DNA of 8,518 bases from Myxococcales bacterium (lineage in GTDB: Bacteria > Myxococcota_A > Bradymonadia > Bradymonadales > Bradymonadaceae). Position 1 is the first letter of the stretch; each line of letters begins with the position of its first letter. Made by a program: the position numbers and the translations under genes. The notes beneath the pieces are model-generated. The model saw only the letters and a list, made by a program, of their open reading frames with translations. It made no database searches and was not told the DNA's origin. The stretch is taken from NCBI GenBank assembly GCA_007120615.1, contig SKNI01000352.1, positions 1-8,518 on the forward strand, in the 5' to 3' direction. Shown piece after piece: positions 1 to 6,110 of this stretch.

Positions 1-2
1 AA

Positions 3-1349
3 GAGCGCTCCCGTCCCCTGTCGGGATGCGCCTTTGGGATCGAAAAATGTGGAGCACCGGAGGCGATGGCCTTTGATGCTCTCGGTGTGGGATTGTTGAT
101 TCGACTGGGCGTCGATCGCCGATCCCAACTCTATGAAATTAGCTACGAGATGGTCGATCGTCGAGGAGGACGAGTCAGTTCCGGGACGGTGGCGGGGGAG
201 TCGGCAAGGGAGGCGGGCTTTGAACTTGTCCGTCAACTCTTCGACGCAGTGGGAGTGGTCTCTTTTGAGTCCATTCCGGCTCAGGCGGTGGTATTTGTGG
301 ACGGGGAAGAGATCGGTGAGACTCCGCTGAGTCGTCAGTTTGGGGTGGGGCGCTATGAGTACCGAATCGAGCGCCCGGCCCACGATGCGATAGAGGGAAC
401 CATCGAGGTGCGCACCGGTGAGGCCCACCGGGTCGATGCGCAGCTGGAAGAGATGCCCGGGAGGCTTCGGATAAGCGGGGCTCCCGAAGGGGCGTTGATC
501 TGGATCGATGGCGAGAATCGAGGTCGGGCCGAGGAGATGGTAGAGCTGGCCGTGGGTCGCTACGCCCTGGAGGTCAAGGCCGAGGGCTATGAGACCCAGC
601 GACAGACGGTGGAGATCATCGCCGATGAGGTCACCGATATCATAGCTGAGCTCGATCCGTCGCGGTCTTTGTTGCGGGACGTGGCGGCCACGGCCATCGC
701 CGATCACCGTTTTCAATTCGATCTGGGCCTGGAGATGGGTTTTCAGATGGCGGCGTTCCCCAATGCCCGCGGCGAGGGTGATGATGGCTTGAACTACGGA
801 TTTGAGGGATGGCTTGATGAGGGAGAGTTGGTCGATGGTGGTGAGCTGCGAAGGTTTTTATCTCCCCTCGGCCTGAGAGTGGGAGCCGGATGGGAAGGCC
901 CGCGGCTGGGGCTGACCTTCTTGTCGGCGTCGATGGCCCGTCAGTCGGTCTCTCAGGAGGTGCGCCTCAGGCAGCGCGAAGGTGGACCGGTCGATGCGGT
1001 GGTGACCGGGCTGCAGGCCGTCCATCTTCGACCGATGCAGGTGCGATACCGGTTCTTCTACGAAAATATGGTGCCCTTCGTTCAGGGAGGCCTGGGGGTG
1101 ACGTTTCAGCGAATGGACGCCGAATTGCCGGGCGGTGAAGTTCTGAAGCTGAGGCAGACCGACGCCTTTGCCAATCTGGAAGCGGGCCTGCGGTATCATT
1201 TCGACCCCCGGTGGTCGATGGGGGTAGGGTATCGGATGCAATATTATTTCTCCGAGGGGCTGGGCTCCCATCATATTCTGGGGGTGAGTTTCGGTGTGGG
1301 CCTGCGTGAGCTTCCCGGATTAGAACCTCAGCCGCCGGGAGAGCTATGA
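3..1349 (+). CDS. Tandem PEGA-domain protein with C-terminal beta-barrel-like region (5' partial)
   Basis: Probably an envelope protein that carries surface-exposed PEGA modules and ends in an outer-membrane barrel; its exact role is unknown. The frame is open from position 3. Counting from that codon, residues about 84-149 and 152-218 are two PEGA repeats: an SxP or GAPEGA turn, then VDGE or IDGE, then GRYxYRI or GRYALEV. Residues about 236-436 alternate short hydrophobic beta strands with Gly and aromatic residues (GLRVGAGWEG, GGLGVTFQRM, MGVGYRMQYYF), as in small outer-membrane barrels. An in-frame ATG exists at 66, but the GGAGG in front of it is only 2 nt away. No signal peptide follows it, and the residues before it (two Cys, then APEAMAFDALG) look like continuing domain. 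I therefore treat the gene as truncated by the window edge. It overlaps the next gene by 4 bp. PEGA assignment is firm; the barrel is inferred from pattern only. Confidence 0.82.
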   Translation, partial: ERSRPLSGCAFGIEKCGAPEAMAFDALGVGLLIRLGVDRRSQLYEISYEMVDRRGGRVSSGTVAGESAREAGFELVRQLFDAVGVVSFESIPAQAVVFVDGEEIGETPLSRQFGVGRYEYRIERPAHDAIEGTIEVRTGEAHRVDAQLEEMPGRLRISGAPEGALIWIDGENRGRAEEMVELAVGRYALEVKAEGYETQRQTVEIIADEVTDIIAELDPSRSLLRDVAATAIADHRFQFDLGLEMGFQMAAFPNARGEGDDGLNYGFEGWLDEGELVDGGELRRFLSPLGLRVGAGWEGPRLGLTFLSASMARQSVSQEVRLRQREGGPVDAVVTGLQAVHLRPMQVRYRFFYENMVPFVQGGLGVTFQRMDAELPGGEVLKLRQTDAFANLEAGLRYHFDPRWSMGVGYRMQYYFSEGLGSHHILGVSFGVGLRELPGLEPQPPGEL

Positions 1350-2428
1350 TGGAGTTTCGCTTCAAAAAACTATCCTCTTTTGTCATCGCGCTTCTCTTAT
1401 ATGTGGTGCCGGCGATGACGGCCGTGGCCGAAGAGAGCGCTTCTGCGGCCACGGAAGAAGAGCAAGAGAGAGCTCAACCGGTGATGGACGGACTGCTCGG
1501 CGGCCAGTGGGCCTGGGAGAAAGAGTACGACCGGGCGCTATTAGAGGGGCGCGATTTTTATAATGACGAAGCCCTGGAGGAGGCCCGAAAGGCCTTTATT
1601 CGAGCGATTCAAATCATGGCCGAGGAGCCGGCAGGCTATCGGAATCTGGCGCGGACCTATCACTGGCTCGGGAAATATCCGGAGGCCACCACCTTCTACG
1701 ATCATTATCTACGACTGGCCCCGGACGCCGGGGACATCGACGTGATTCGTGAGGAGCGCCGGTCGGCGGCCTCGCGCTCCGACGGAGAGTTGTGGACGGT
1801 GCCCGGTGACCAGAGGATGGCTCATCGCTCATTGGTGCGAGAATTGGAGGACGGTCGGGCGATCACCACCGGTGGAGGCGGCGCCTGGGGGCTCTATCAG
1901 ACCCTGCTCAGGATGGGCTATGCGGCCCCGGAGTTGGCCGGTCTACGGCAGCGGTTGCGAGCGAAGTTGGTGGAGGAATTCGAAGAGAGACTGGTGCCGG
2001 AGGATTCGTTTTTGCCGGTGCTTCGGATCAATGGATGGGAGCTGCAGCGAGAGCGGTTGACGGCTCTGGAGGAACTGGCCCGAGATGAAGAGAGTCTCCA
2101 GCAGGTTCGACGCCGTGGGTTGGTCGTCGAGACGGCGGAAGCCCTTCTGGGTGGTAGGTATCAACGAGCGGCCGAGAAAGCAGCGCAGGCGGCTGTGGAG
2201 AATCGAGACCTCCCCTTTGTGAGCTGGTATCAGGTGGTCGCTCTGGAGCAGGCCCGCCAGCCTCAACAGGCACTGGATGCGCTGGAAGATCTCCTTCGAG
2301 AGGAGCCCTTCGATGCAGAAGCGATGCGGCGGGTAAATGTGCTGCGAGGACAGATCTTGCAGCAATTGGGTCGCACCGAAGAGGCGACCGAGATTTACCG
2401 TGGGGTCCTGGGTACATCGGCAAATTGA
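1346..2428 (+). CDS. Secreted TPR-repeat protein
   Basis: Probable periplasmic scaffold protein; no enzymatic motif is visible. The N-terminus is a classical signal peptide: basic residues (FRFKK), a hydrophobic stretch at residues 10-24, and likely cleavage after AVA at residue 28. Two TPR units follow at about 60-93 (GRDFYNDEALEEARKAFIRA) and 94-127 (NLARTYHWLGKYPEATTFYD). Two more occupy about 289-322 (VSWYQVVALEQARQPQQALD) and 324-356 (LRGQILQQLGRTEEATEIYR). The middle, about 130-285, is mostly helical and charged with one Gly run (TTGGGGAWG) and is not recognised. The start overlaps the preceding stop as ATGA. There are two adjacent ATG codons, 1346 and 1349, and GGGAG at 1337-1341 is better spaced for 1349, so the true start could be 3 bp downstream. 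Coupling to the PEGA gene suggests the two proteins act together in the envelope, which is inference. Confidence 0.85.
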   Translation: MMEFRFKKLSSFVIALLLYVVPAMTAVAEESASAATEEEQERAQPVMDGLLGGQWAWEKEYDRALLEGRDFYNDEALEEARKAFIRAIQIMAEEPAGYRNLARTYHWLGKYPEATTFYDHYLRLAPDAGDIDVIREERRSAASRSDGELWTVPGDQRMAHRSLVRELEDGRAITTGGGGAWGLYQTLLRMGYAAPELAGLRQRLRAKLVEEFEERLVPEDSFLPVLRINGWELQRERLTALEELARDEESLQQVRRRGLVVETAEALLGGRYQRAAEKAAQAAVENRDLPFVSWYQVVALEQARQPQQALDALEDLLREEPFDAEAMRRVNVLRGQILQQLGRTEEATEIYRGVLGTSAN

Positions 2429-2444
2429 GCTTCGCCGACCGGGA

Positions 2445-2472
2445 TTGACCAGAGGCGTTTTGCACCTAGATT
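2445..2472 (+). promoter_or_regulatory. Candidate sigma70-type promoter for the metallopeptidase gene
   Basis: A TTGACC -35 element (2445-2450) is followed after 16 bp by TAGATT (2467-2472), matching 5 of 6 and 4 of 6 consensus bases. It lies just after the stop of the TPR gene and about 67 bp before the metallopeptidase ATG. That would give the metallopeptidase its own transcript with a leader of roughly 60 nt. Assigned by eye only. Confidence 0.4.
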
Positions 2473-2489
2473 CAGGGGCGGACTGAATA

Positions 2490-2507
2490 GGGCTGAGAAA
2501 GCAGCCC
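2490..2507 (+). other. Small hairpin in the leader of the metallopeptidase gene
   Basis: A perfect 6-bp inverted repeat, GGGCTG (2490-2495) and CAGCCC (2502-2507), is separated by a 6-nt purine loop AGAAAG. It lies downstream of the candidate promoter and 20 nt upstream of the Shine-Dalgarno sequence. No T-run follows it, so it does not look like an intrinsic terminator. It may be a stabilising or regulatory leader structure, or chance. Confidence 0.35.
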
Positions 2508-2526
2508 GCCATCAATTTGTACTGTG

Positions 2527-2533
2527 AGGAGGT
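2527..2533 (+). promoter_or_regulatory. Ribosome binding site deciding the metallopeptidase start
   Basis: AGGAGGT is a near-perfect Shine-Dalgarno sequence, 5 nt before the ATG at 2539. It overlaps the upstream in-frame GTG at 2524, which therefore cannot use it. This selects ATG 2539 as the start. Confidence 0.8.
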
Positions 2534-2538
2534 GGACC

Positions 2539-3222
2539 ATGATTTTCGATCCACTCTATCTGATCATCTTAGGGGTTGGTTTTTTGTTGAGTATGGGGGC
2601 TCAGATCTGGGTGAAATCAGCGGTCAACAAATGGATCGATGTACCCACAAGCCGCAATATGACGGGCCGTCAGGTGGCCCAGGCTATCTTAACGAATCGG
2701 GGCATCCAGGGGGTGACCATCGAGCCGGTTCAGGGGCATCTCTCCGATCATTACGACCCCAGCACAAAGACGTTGCGGTTGAGCGAGAAGATCTTCAACG
2801 GACGCAGTGTAACGGCGGCCGGTATTGCCGCCCATGAGGTGGGCCACGCCATCCAGCATCAGGACGGCTATGCCTTTATGAAGTTGCGCCAGAAGATGGT
2901 TCCCGTTGCCAATATCGGAACCAGCCTGGGGCTCTGGATCACCATCGCCGGAATCATCATCGGTATCACCCAGCTGGCGACGGTGGGGGTCATCTTATTC
3001 GGCGGGGCGGTGGCCTTTACCCTGGTGACGTTGCCCGTGGAATTCGATGCATCCTCGAGGGCCAAGAAAGTGCTGATCGGGCAGGGAATCGTAACCGGCG
3101 AGGAGGCCCGAGGAGTCAGTCAGGTGCTCAACGCAGCGGCGGCGACCTATGTGGCCGCAGCGGTCACGGCAGTACTTCAGCTTCTGTACTGGGCGTATCG
3201 GGCAGGATTGTTGCGTCGATGA
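2539..3222 (+). CDS. YugP-family membrane zinc metallopeptidase
   Basis: Predicted integral-membrane zinc-dependent peptidase of the YugP type (Zn_peptidase_2 family); natural substrates are not established for the family as far as I recall. The 227-residue length fits the family. Residues 3-22 form a first membrane helix. The conserved VPTSRNMTGRQVA segment (35-47) is followed by a soluble part with DHYDPSTKTLRLSEKIF (70-86). The zinc site is HEVGH at 99-103 (H99, E100, H103). The likely third ligand is E168 in PVEFDASSRA, the conserved downstream family motif. Further membrane helices lie at about 122-142, 146-165 and 198-219. All catalytic residues are present, so the enzyme looks intact. 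The start is set by AGGAGGT 5 nt upstream of the ATG. The gene converges on the SPFH gene across 27 bp, and no terminator is visible between them. Confidence 0.93.
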   Translation: MIFDPLYLIILGVGFLLSMGAQIWVKSAVNKWIDVPTSRNMTGRQVAQAILTNRGIQGVTIEPVQGHLSDHYDPSTKTLRLSEKIFNGRSVTAAGIAAHEVGHAIQHQDGYAFMKLRQKMVPVANIGTSLGLWITIAGIIIGITQLATVGVILFGGAVAFTLVTLPVEFDASSRAKKVLIGQGIVTGEEARGVSQVLNAAAATYVAAAVTAVLQLLYWAYRAGLLRR

Positions 3223-3249
3223 CGACCCGGTAGGGATAAGGTCAAAGAC

Positions 3250-4395
3250 TTAGCCGGTTGGCGTGCCGCATTCGCTACAGAAATTACCGGAAACCTGGGA
3301 GCCACATTCGGAACAGAATTTCGTTTTGGGCTCTGGCGGGGCCAGTGGAGAGCCGCATTCGGAGCAGAACTTGCCGGGGGAGACCTGGCTTTGGCACTCT
3401 CCACAGGTCACCAGCTCGGAGGAGGATGCAGGATTTGGAGTCGAATTTCCCGTGGGAGGCGGATCTCCGGGGAGGTTGACCTGGGGCTGGGCACCGCTTT
3501 GCTGATTGGCGATTTGCTGGCCCACAGCCAATCCCATGCCCAGGCCGGCGCCGTCGATGAGTCCGGAGTTTCCGCCGCCCTCACCACCACCCTTAGCCAG
3601 ACCTTTGGCGGCACCCATCCGCATCTCGGCGTCGGCGAGTTGACTGTAGCCCTCCATTCCTCCGCTCATGCGGATATAGGCGGCTTTTTCGTAAAAATCC
3701 TCCAGACGCTTTTCGTCCTCTCTGTTGATGTTGACGTTGAAATTACCGAGGCGAACGATTGAGATGCCGTAGCTCTCACAATGACGCTGAACGCCTTCGA
3801 TGACCGATTCTTCCACTTCTTCGGTATAGGCCCCGGAGGTCACTTTGAGCAGAGGCCACTGTTTTTTGACGCAGAGTTCGGCGAGGCGATCGCGAATGGT
3901 CTTGAGCACCTGTTCGCGGAACCAGCCGTAAAAATGATCCCCGCTGAAGACCCCCATTCCGGTCAGGCCGGTGACCAGAGTAGCGGGCTTTTCCACGCGC
4001 AATGAGAACGTTCCGTGGACCATCAATTCGGTGGCAAGCCCACTCTCGGGGTCCCGCAATTTTCCAATGCGACCGCCGAATTTGATCCCCGTAAATTCCA
4101 GAAGACTTACGTAGAAGATCTCGGCCCGAAAGACATTACCGTCGGTGAGTTTGTCGACCAACTGACCCAGAAAAGGGATGGTGTCGGAGTCCAGAACATG
4201 GCGGCCGGCGGGGAATCGGCCCATAAATTGGCCGTCCCGAAAAAAGAGGGCGATCTCGTCGGAGCCCACGGTGAGCCGAGCCCCGTTGGGAATGGTGTTA
4301 TCGGGATGCTTCCAGAGAATCTCACCCTTATATTCATCGGGACGGGCGATGGCCATCTGGCCAACACCGTCCTTGATGAAGCCTTTAATTCCCAT
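3250..4395 (-). CDS. YdjI-like SPFH-domain protein with two C-terminal zinc ribbons
   Basis: Predicted cytoplasmic, membrane-associated SPFH (stomatin/flotillin-like) protein of the YdjI or 'virion core protein' type. Residues about 20-235 carry the family pattern: WKHPDNTIPNGARLTVGSDE, then ALFFRDGQFMGRFPAGRHVL, AEIFYVSLLEFTGIKFGG, ATELMVHGTFSLRV and NREDEKRLEDFYEKAAY. No N-terminal membrane helix is seen, which is usual for this subgroup. A Gly-rich linker (about 251-300) and a Pro/Asn-rich stretch lead to four CxxC pairs: C331/C334, C344/C347, C361/C364 and C373/C376. These form two zinc ribbons, three of the pairs reading FCSECG. In Bacillus subtilis, YdjI is linked, from memory, to membrane targeting of the phage-shock protein PspA; no PspA gene is seen here. 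The start is supported by AGAGGT a few bases upstream on the minus strand, and a promoter candidate lies at 4441-4469. The gene is divergent from the lipoprotein gene. Confidence 0.92.
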   Translation of the reverse strand: MGIKGFIKDGVGQMAIARPDEYKGEILWKHPDNTIPNGARLTVGSDEIALFFRDGQFMGRFPAGRHVLDSDTIPFLGQLVDKLTDGNVFRAEIFYVSLLEFTGIKFGGRIGKLRDPESGLATELMVHGTFSLRVEKPATLVTGLTGMGVFSGDHFYGWFREQVLKTIRDRLAELCVKKQWPLLKVTSGAYTEEVEESVIEGVQRHCESYGISIVRLGNFNVNINREDEKRLEDFYEKAAYIRMSGGMEGYSQLADAEMRMGAAKGLAKGGGEGGGNSGLIDGAGLGMGLAVGQQIANQQSGAQPQVNLPGDPPPTGNSTPNPASSSELVTCGECQSQVSPGKFCSECGSPLAPPEPKTKFCSECGSQVSGNFCSECGTPTG

Positions 4396-4440
4396 AACAT
4401 ACCTCTTCGGTAACGGTCGTTGATGCCGAGTCTTGCGGTC

Positions 4441-4469
4441 ATCCTACCGTTGGAGGCGGATGGGGTCAA
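4441..4469 (-). promoter_or_regulatory. Candidate sigma70-type promoter for the SPFH gene
   Basis: Read on the minus strand, TTGACC (4469-4464) is followed after exactly 17 bp by TAGGAT (4446-4441), matching 5 of 6 and 4 of 6 consensus bases. Transcription would begin near 4434, giving a leader of about 40 nt before the ATG at 4395. It uses the same -35 sequence as the candidate upstream of the metallopeptidase gene. In the rest of the 204-bp divergent region I see no convincing plus-strand promoter. A short palindrome GGTTTAACC at 4504-4512 is the only other symmetry noticed. Confidence 0.45.
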
Positions 4470-4585
4470 AGTTGCTGGAGCACACCTGGTTTGCTTCGGC
4501 ATTGGTTTAACCGGCCAGACTCAGGTATTCGGGACTTGCCGCAGGACCGTGGGCTCGCCACAATGCGAGCGTGGATTCAGTCATG

Positions 4586-4591
4586 AGGTGG
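4586..4591 (+). promoter_or_regulatory. Ribosome binding site deciding the lipoprotein start
   Basis: AGGTGG lies 8 nt upstream of the ATG at 4600. That start places a lipoprotein signal peptide at the very N-terminus. The open frame continues upstream to a TTG at 4420, but those 60 codons show no protein-like pattern and would bury the signal peptide. Confidence 0.65.
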
Positions 4592-4599
4592 GATTAGAG

Positions 4600-6060
4600 A
4601 TGAGCAATTCTCGAAACGTGCAATTGAGGAAGATAAGCGGTGTGGGGCTCGCCATTGTTTTTTGGGTGATGGGTTGTGCTGCGCCGCTGGTAGGACCGCC
4701 GGAGGTTGTGGAAGCATTACAGGAAGCAGATGCCCCGTGCCCATCGGTACCAAAGTGTATGGAGCGAGGGGAAGCGGCGAGGGAGGGCGGGCAGGTCAGC
4801 GAGTCCTTTTTGTATTTCAAGCAGGCCTGTGGATATGGTGACCCGCTGGGATGTCGTCATCTGGCTGATAGTTATGCGCTCGGATCACTCGGTGAGTTTG
4901 ACTTTGACCTGGCTGGAGTGCGGTACCGATGGGCCTGTGAGCAGGGCGATGGTGTGGCCTGTCATTCTCTGGGAGTGTTGCATCGTCTGGGGGTGGGAGA
5001 TGAGCCCGAAAATCGCGCCCCCCGGGACTTTTTTCGCAAGGCCTGCGAGCTCTCCGAGCTCGAGGGTTGCCACGATGAAGCCGTGGAGTCGCTGCGAGTC
5101 GAAGGGGTGGAAGAAGAAGTGGAGGAGCGAGCAGTATCGGTTTTTGAAGAGGCTTGTTCCGCGGGTTTGTCGGCGGGCTGTACGAATCTGGCCTATATGA
5201 AAGCGGCTGGCCGGGGAACGGCGCGGGATCACCGAGAGGCCCTTACTCTTTTCTCCGAGCAATGTGAGGGTGCACAGAGTTGGACGGACCATCGTCTGGG
5301 ACCACTCTCAGAGCTCGAAGACCTGGAAGTCTACGGCGTGGCGCAATACCAGCCGGAGGTGGCCTGTGAGCAGTTGCGGGTATTGGTCACCGGGACGTTT
5401 GAGGAGCGAGTCATCTCCGCGGTGGATGCTGAGCGACAAGAACTGGAGGTCTGCTATGAGAATGAGCGAGAAAAGATAGAAAGGACAGTAGGCACGAGAA
5501 ATTATCAAAGAGGGCGGATCCTGATGCAGGCCGATGTCGGTTCCGACGGAGGGGGCCGTAATCTGGAAGTGATCAATGACACGTTGGGGCTCGAGGCCGC
5601 GCAGGACTGCGTATTGGTCGCCATGAATCGCCATCTCGACGATGGCAGCGGTGCCGGCGAGGGGGTCTACCAGGTGAGCTGGGGCTTATCTTTTGTGGAT
5701 GAGCCTCCGCAACGAGAGAGCGACGGCGCCCAGCGAAGTTGCGATGCCGAAGCGGTTCAGGCTGCCGTGGGGCAGCAAATTCCAGAGATGAAGAGTTGCG
5801 TGGATGAGTATTTTCAGCGCTCCGACAGCGAAGCTCATGCCATGATTATGCGGTGGTATTTTGCACCTGCGGGCCATGTTGATGAGGTGTTGATGAGAGT
5901 CTCGCTGGGAGCTGAATCGCTGCGCAATTGTCTGCGCGAGACGATCGAAGAGATAGAGATTCCAATCTTTGAGAGCGGGGAGTGCTCGGTGCAGATGCCG
6001 CTTGTGGCGAGCGATGGAAAAGATCTGCACTTTCTGCTGATGAGTCCCCGCGGGCAATGA
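4600..6060 (+). CDS. Lipoprotein with cysteine-paired Sel1 repeats and tandem AgmX/PglI-type tail domains
   Basis: Predicted lipoprotein of 486 residues anchored in the cell envelope. The signal peptide has basic residues R5, R10 and K11, a hydrophobic core at 12-24 and a lipobox VMGC with lipidated C26. Residues about 60-225 form Sel1-like helical repeats of the Helicobacter Hcp type. Cys pairs C77/C85, C113/C121, C149/C157 and C186/C194 each lie 8 residues apart, in AC-x(7)-C or a close variant, with a repeat period of 36-37 residues. This spacing is known to form intra-repeat disulfides in Hcp proteins. Residues about 268-366 and 378-470 resemble two copies of the myxobacterial AgmX/PglI C-terminal domain. 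Each has an amphipathic helix ending in a Cys (VCYE, SCVD), a strand pair with a Gly turn (DVGSDGGG, APAGHVDEV), and a second Cys helix (QDCV, RNCL). The role is probably protein-protein interaction. Fold calls are by pattern; the second tail is the less certain. Confidence 0.83.
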   Translation: MSNSRNVQLRKISGVGLAIVFWVMGCAAPLVGPPEVVEALQEADAPCPSVPKCMERGEAAREGGQVSESFLYFKQACGYGDPLGCRHLADSYALGSLGEFDFDLAGVRYRWACEQGDGVACHSLGVLHRLGVGDEPENRAPRDFFRKACELSELEGCHDEAVESLRVEGVEEEVEERAVSVFEEACSAGLSAGCTNLAYMKAAGRGTARDHREALTLFSEQCEGAQSWTDHRLGPLSELEDLEVYGVAQYQPEVACEQLRVLVTGTFEERVISAVDAERQELEVCYENEREKIERTVGTRNYQRGRILMQADVGSDGGGRNLEVINDTLGLEAAQDCVLVAMNRHLDDGSGAGEGVYQVSWGLSFVDEPPQRESDGAQRSCDAEAVQAAVGQQIPEMKSCVDEYFQRSDSEAHAMIMRWYFAPAGHVDEVLMRVSLGAESLRNCLRETIEEIEIPIFESGECSVQMPLVASDGKDLHFLLMSPRGQ

Positions 6061-6068
6061 AAATAGAG

Positions 6069-6095
6069 ATGAAAATCAATGAGAATGATCAGTAG
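6069..6095 (+). other. Possible 8-residue leader ORF in the lipoprotein/CoA-transferase gap
   Basis: ATG at 6069 opens a frame encoding MKINENDQ that ends in TAG at 6093, 8 bp after the lipoprotein stop and 15 bp before the CoA-transferase ATG. The only upstream ribosome-binding signal is a weak AGAG. The 50-bp spacer is AT-richer than its surroundings and full of ATGA-like strings, so chance is likely. Listed because a comparable small frame sits in the next spacer. Confidence 0.12.
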
Positions 6096-6099
6096 CGAT

Positions 6100-6104
6100 G
6101 AGGA
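6100..6104 (+). promoter_or_regulatory. Ribosome binding site deciding the CoA-transferase start
   Basis: GAGGA ends 6 nt before the ATG at 6111. An in-frame TTG at 6105 starts directly after this site and has no usable spacing, so ATG 6111 is preferred. Confidence 0.6.
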
Positions 6105-6110
6105 TTGGAG

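Noticed and set aside
9..26. Inverted repeat TCCCG ... CGGGA at the left edge
   Set aside because: It lies inside the open PEGA frame, the stem is only 5 bp and no T-run follows it, so it is not a terminator.
1943..2554. 203-codon open frame on the minus strand
   Set aside because: It is antisense to the TPR gene and crosses the next promoter and ribosome site; its residue composition is typical of a shadow frame.
3223..3249. Possible bidirectional terminator between the converging genes
   Set aside because: The 27 bp contain no inverted repeat or T-run.
3391..4413. Plus-strand open frames of 74-132 codons opposite the SPFH gene
   Set aside because: The minus-strand frame has clear SPFH and zinc-ribbon motifs; the plus-strand products have none.
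4420..4599. 60-codon N-terminal extension of the lipoprotein from a TTG start
   Set aside because: The residues show no protein-like pattern, a good lipoprotein signal peptide begins at 4600 with its own ribosome site, and the stretch overlaps the minus-strand promoter candidate.
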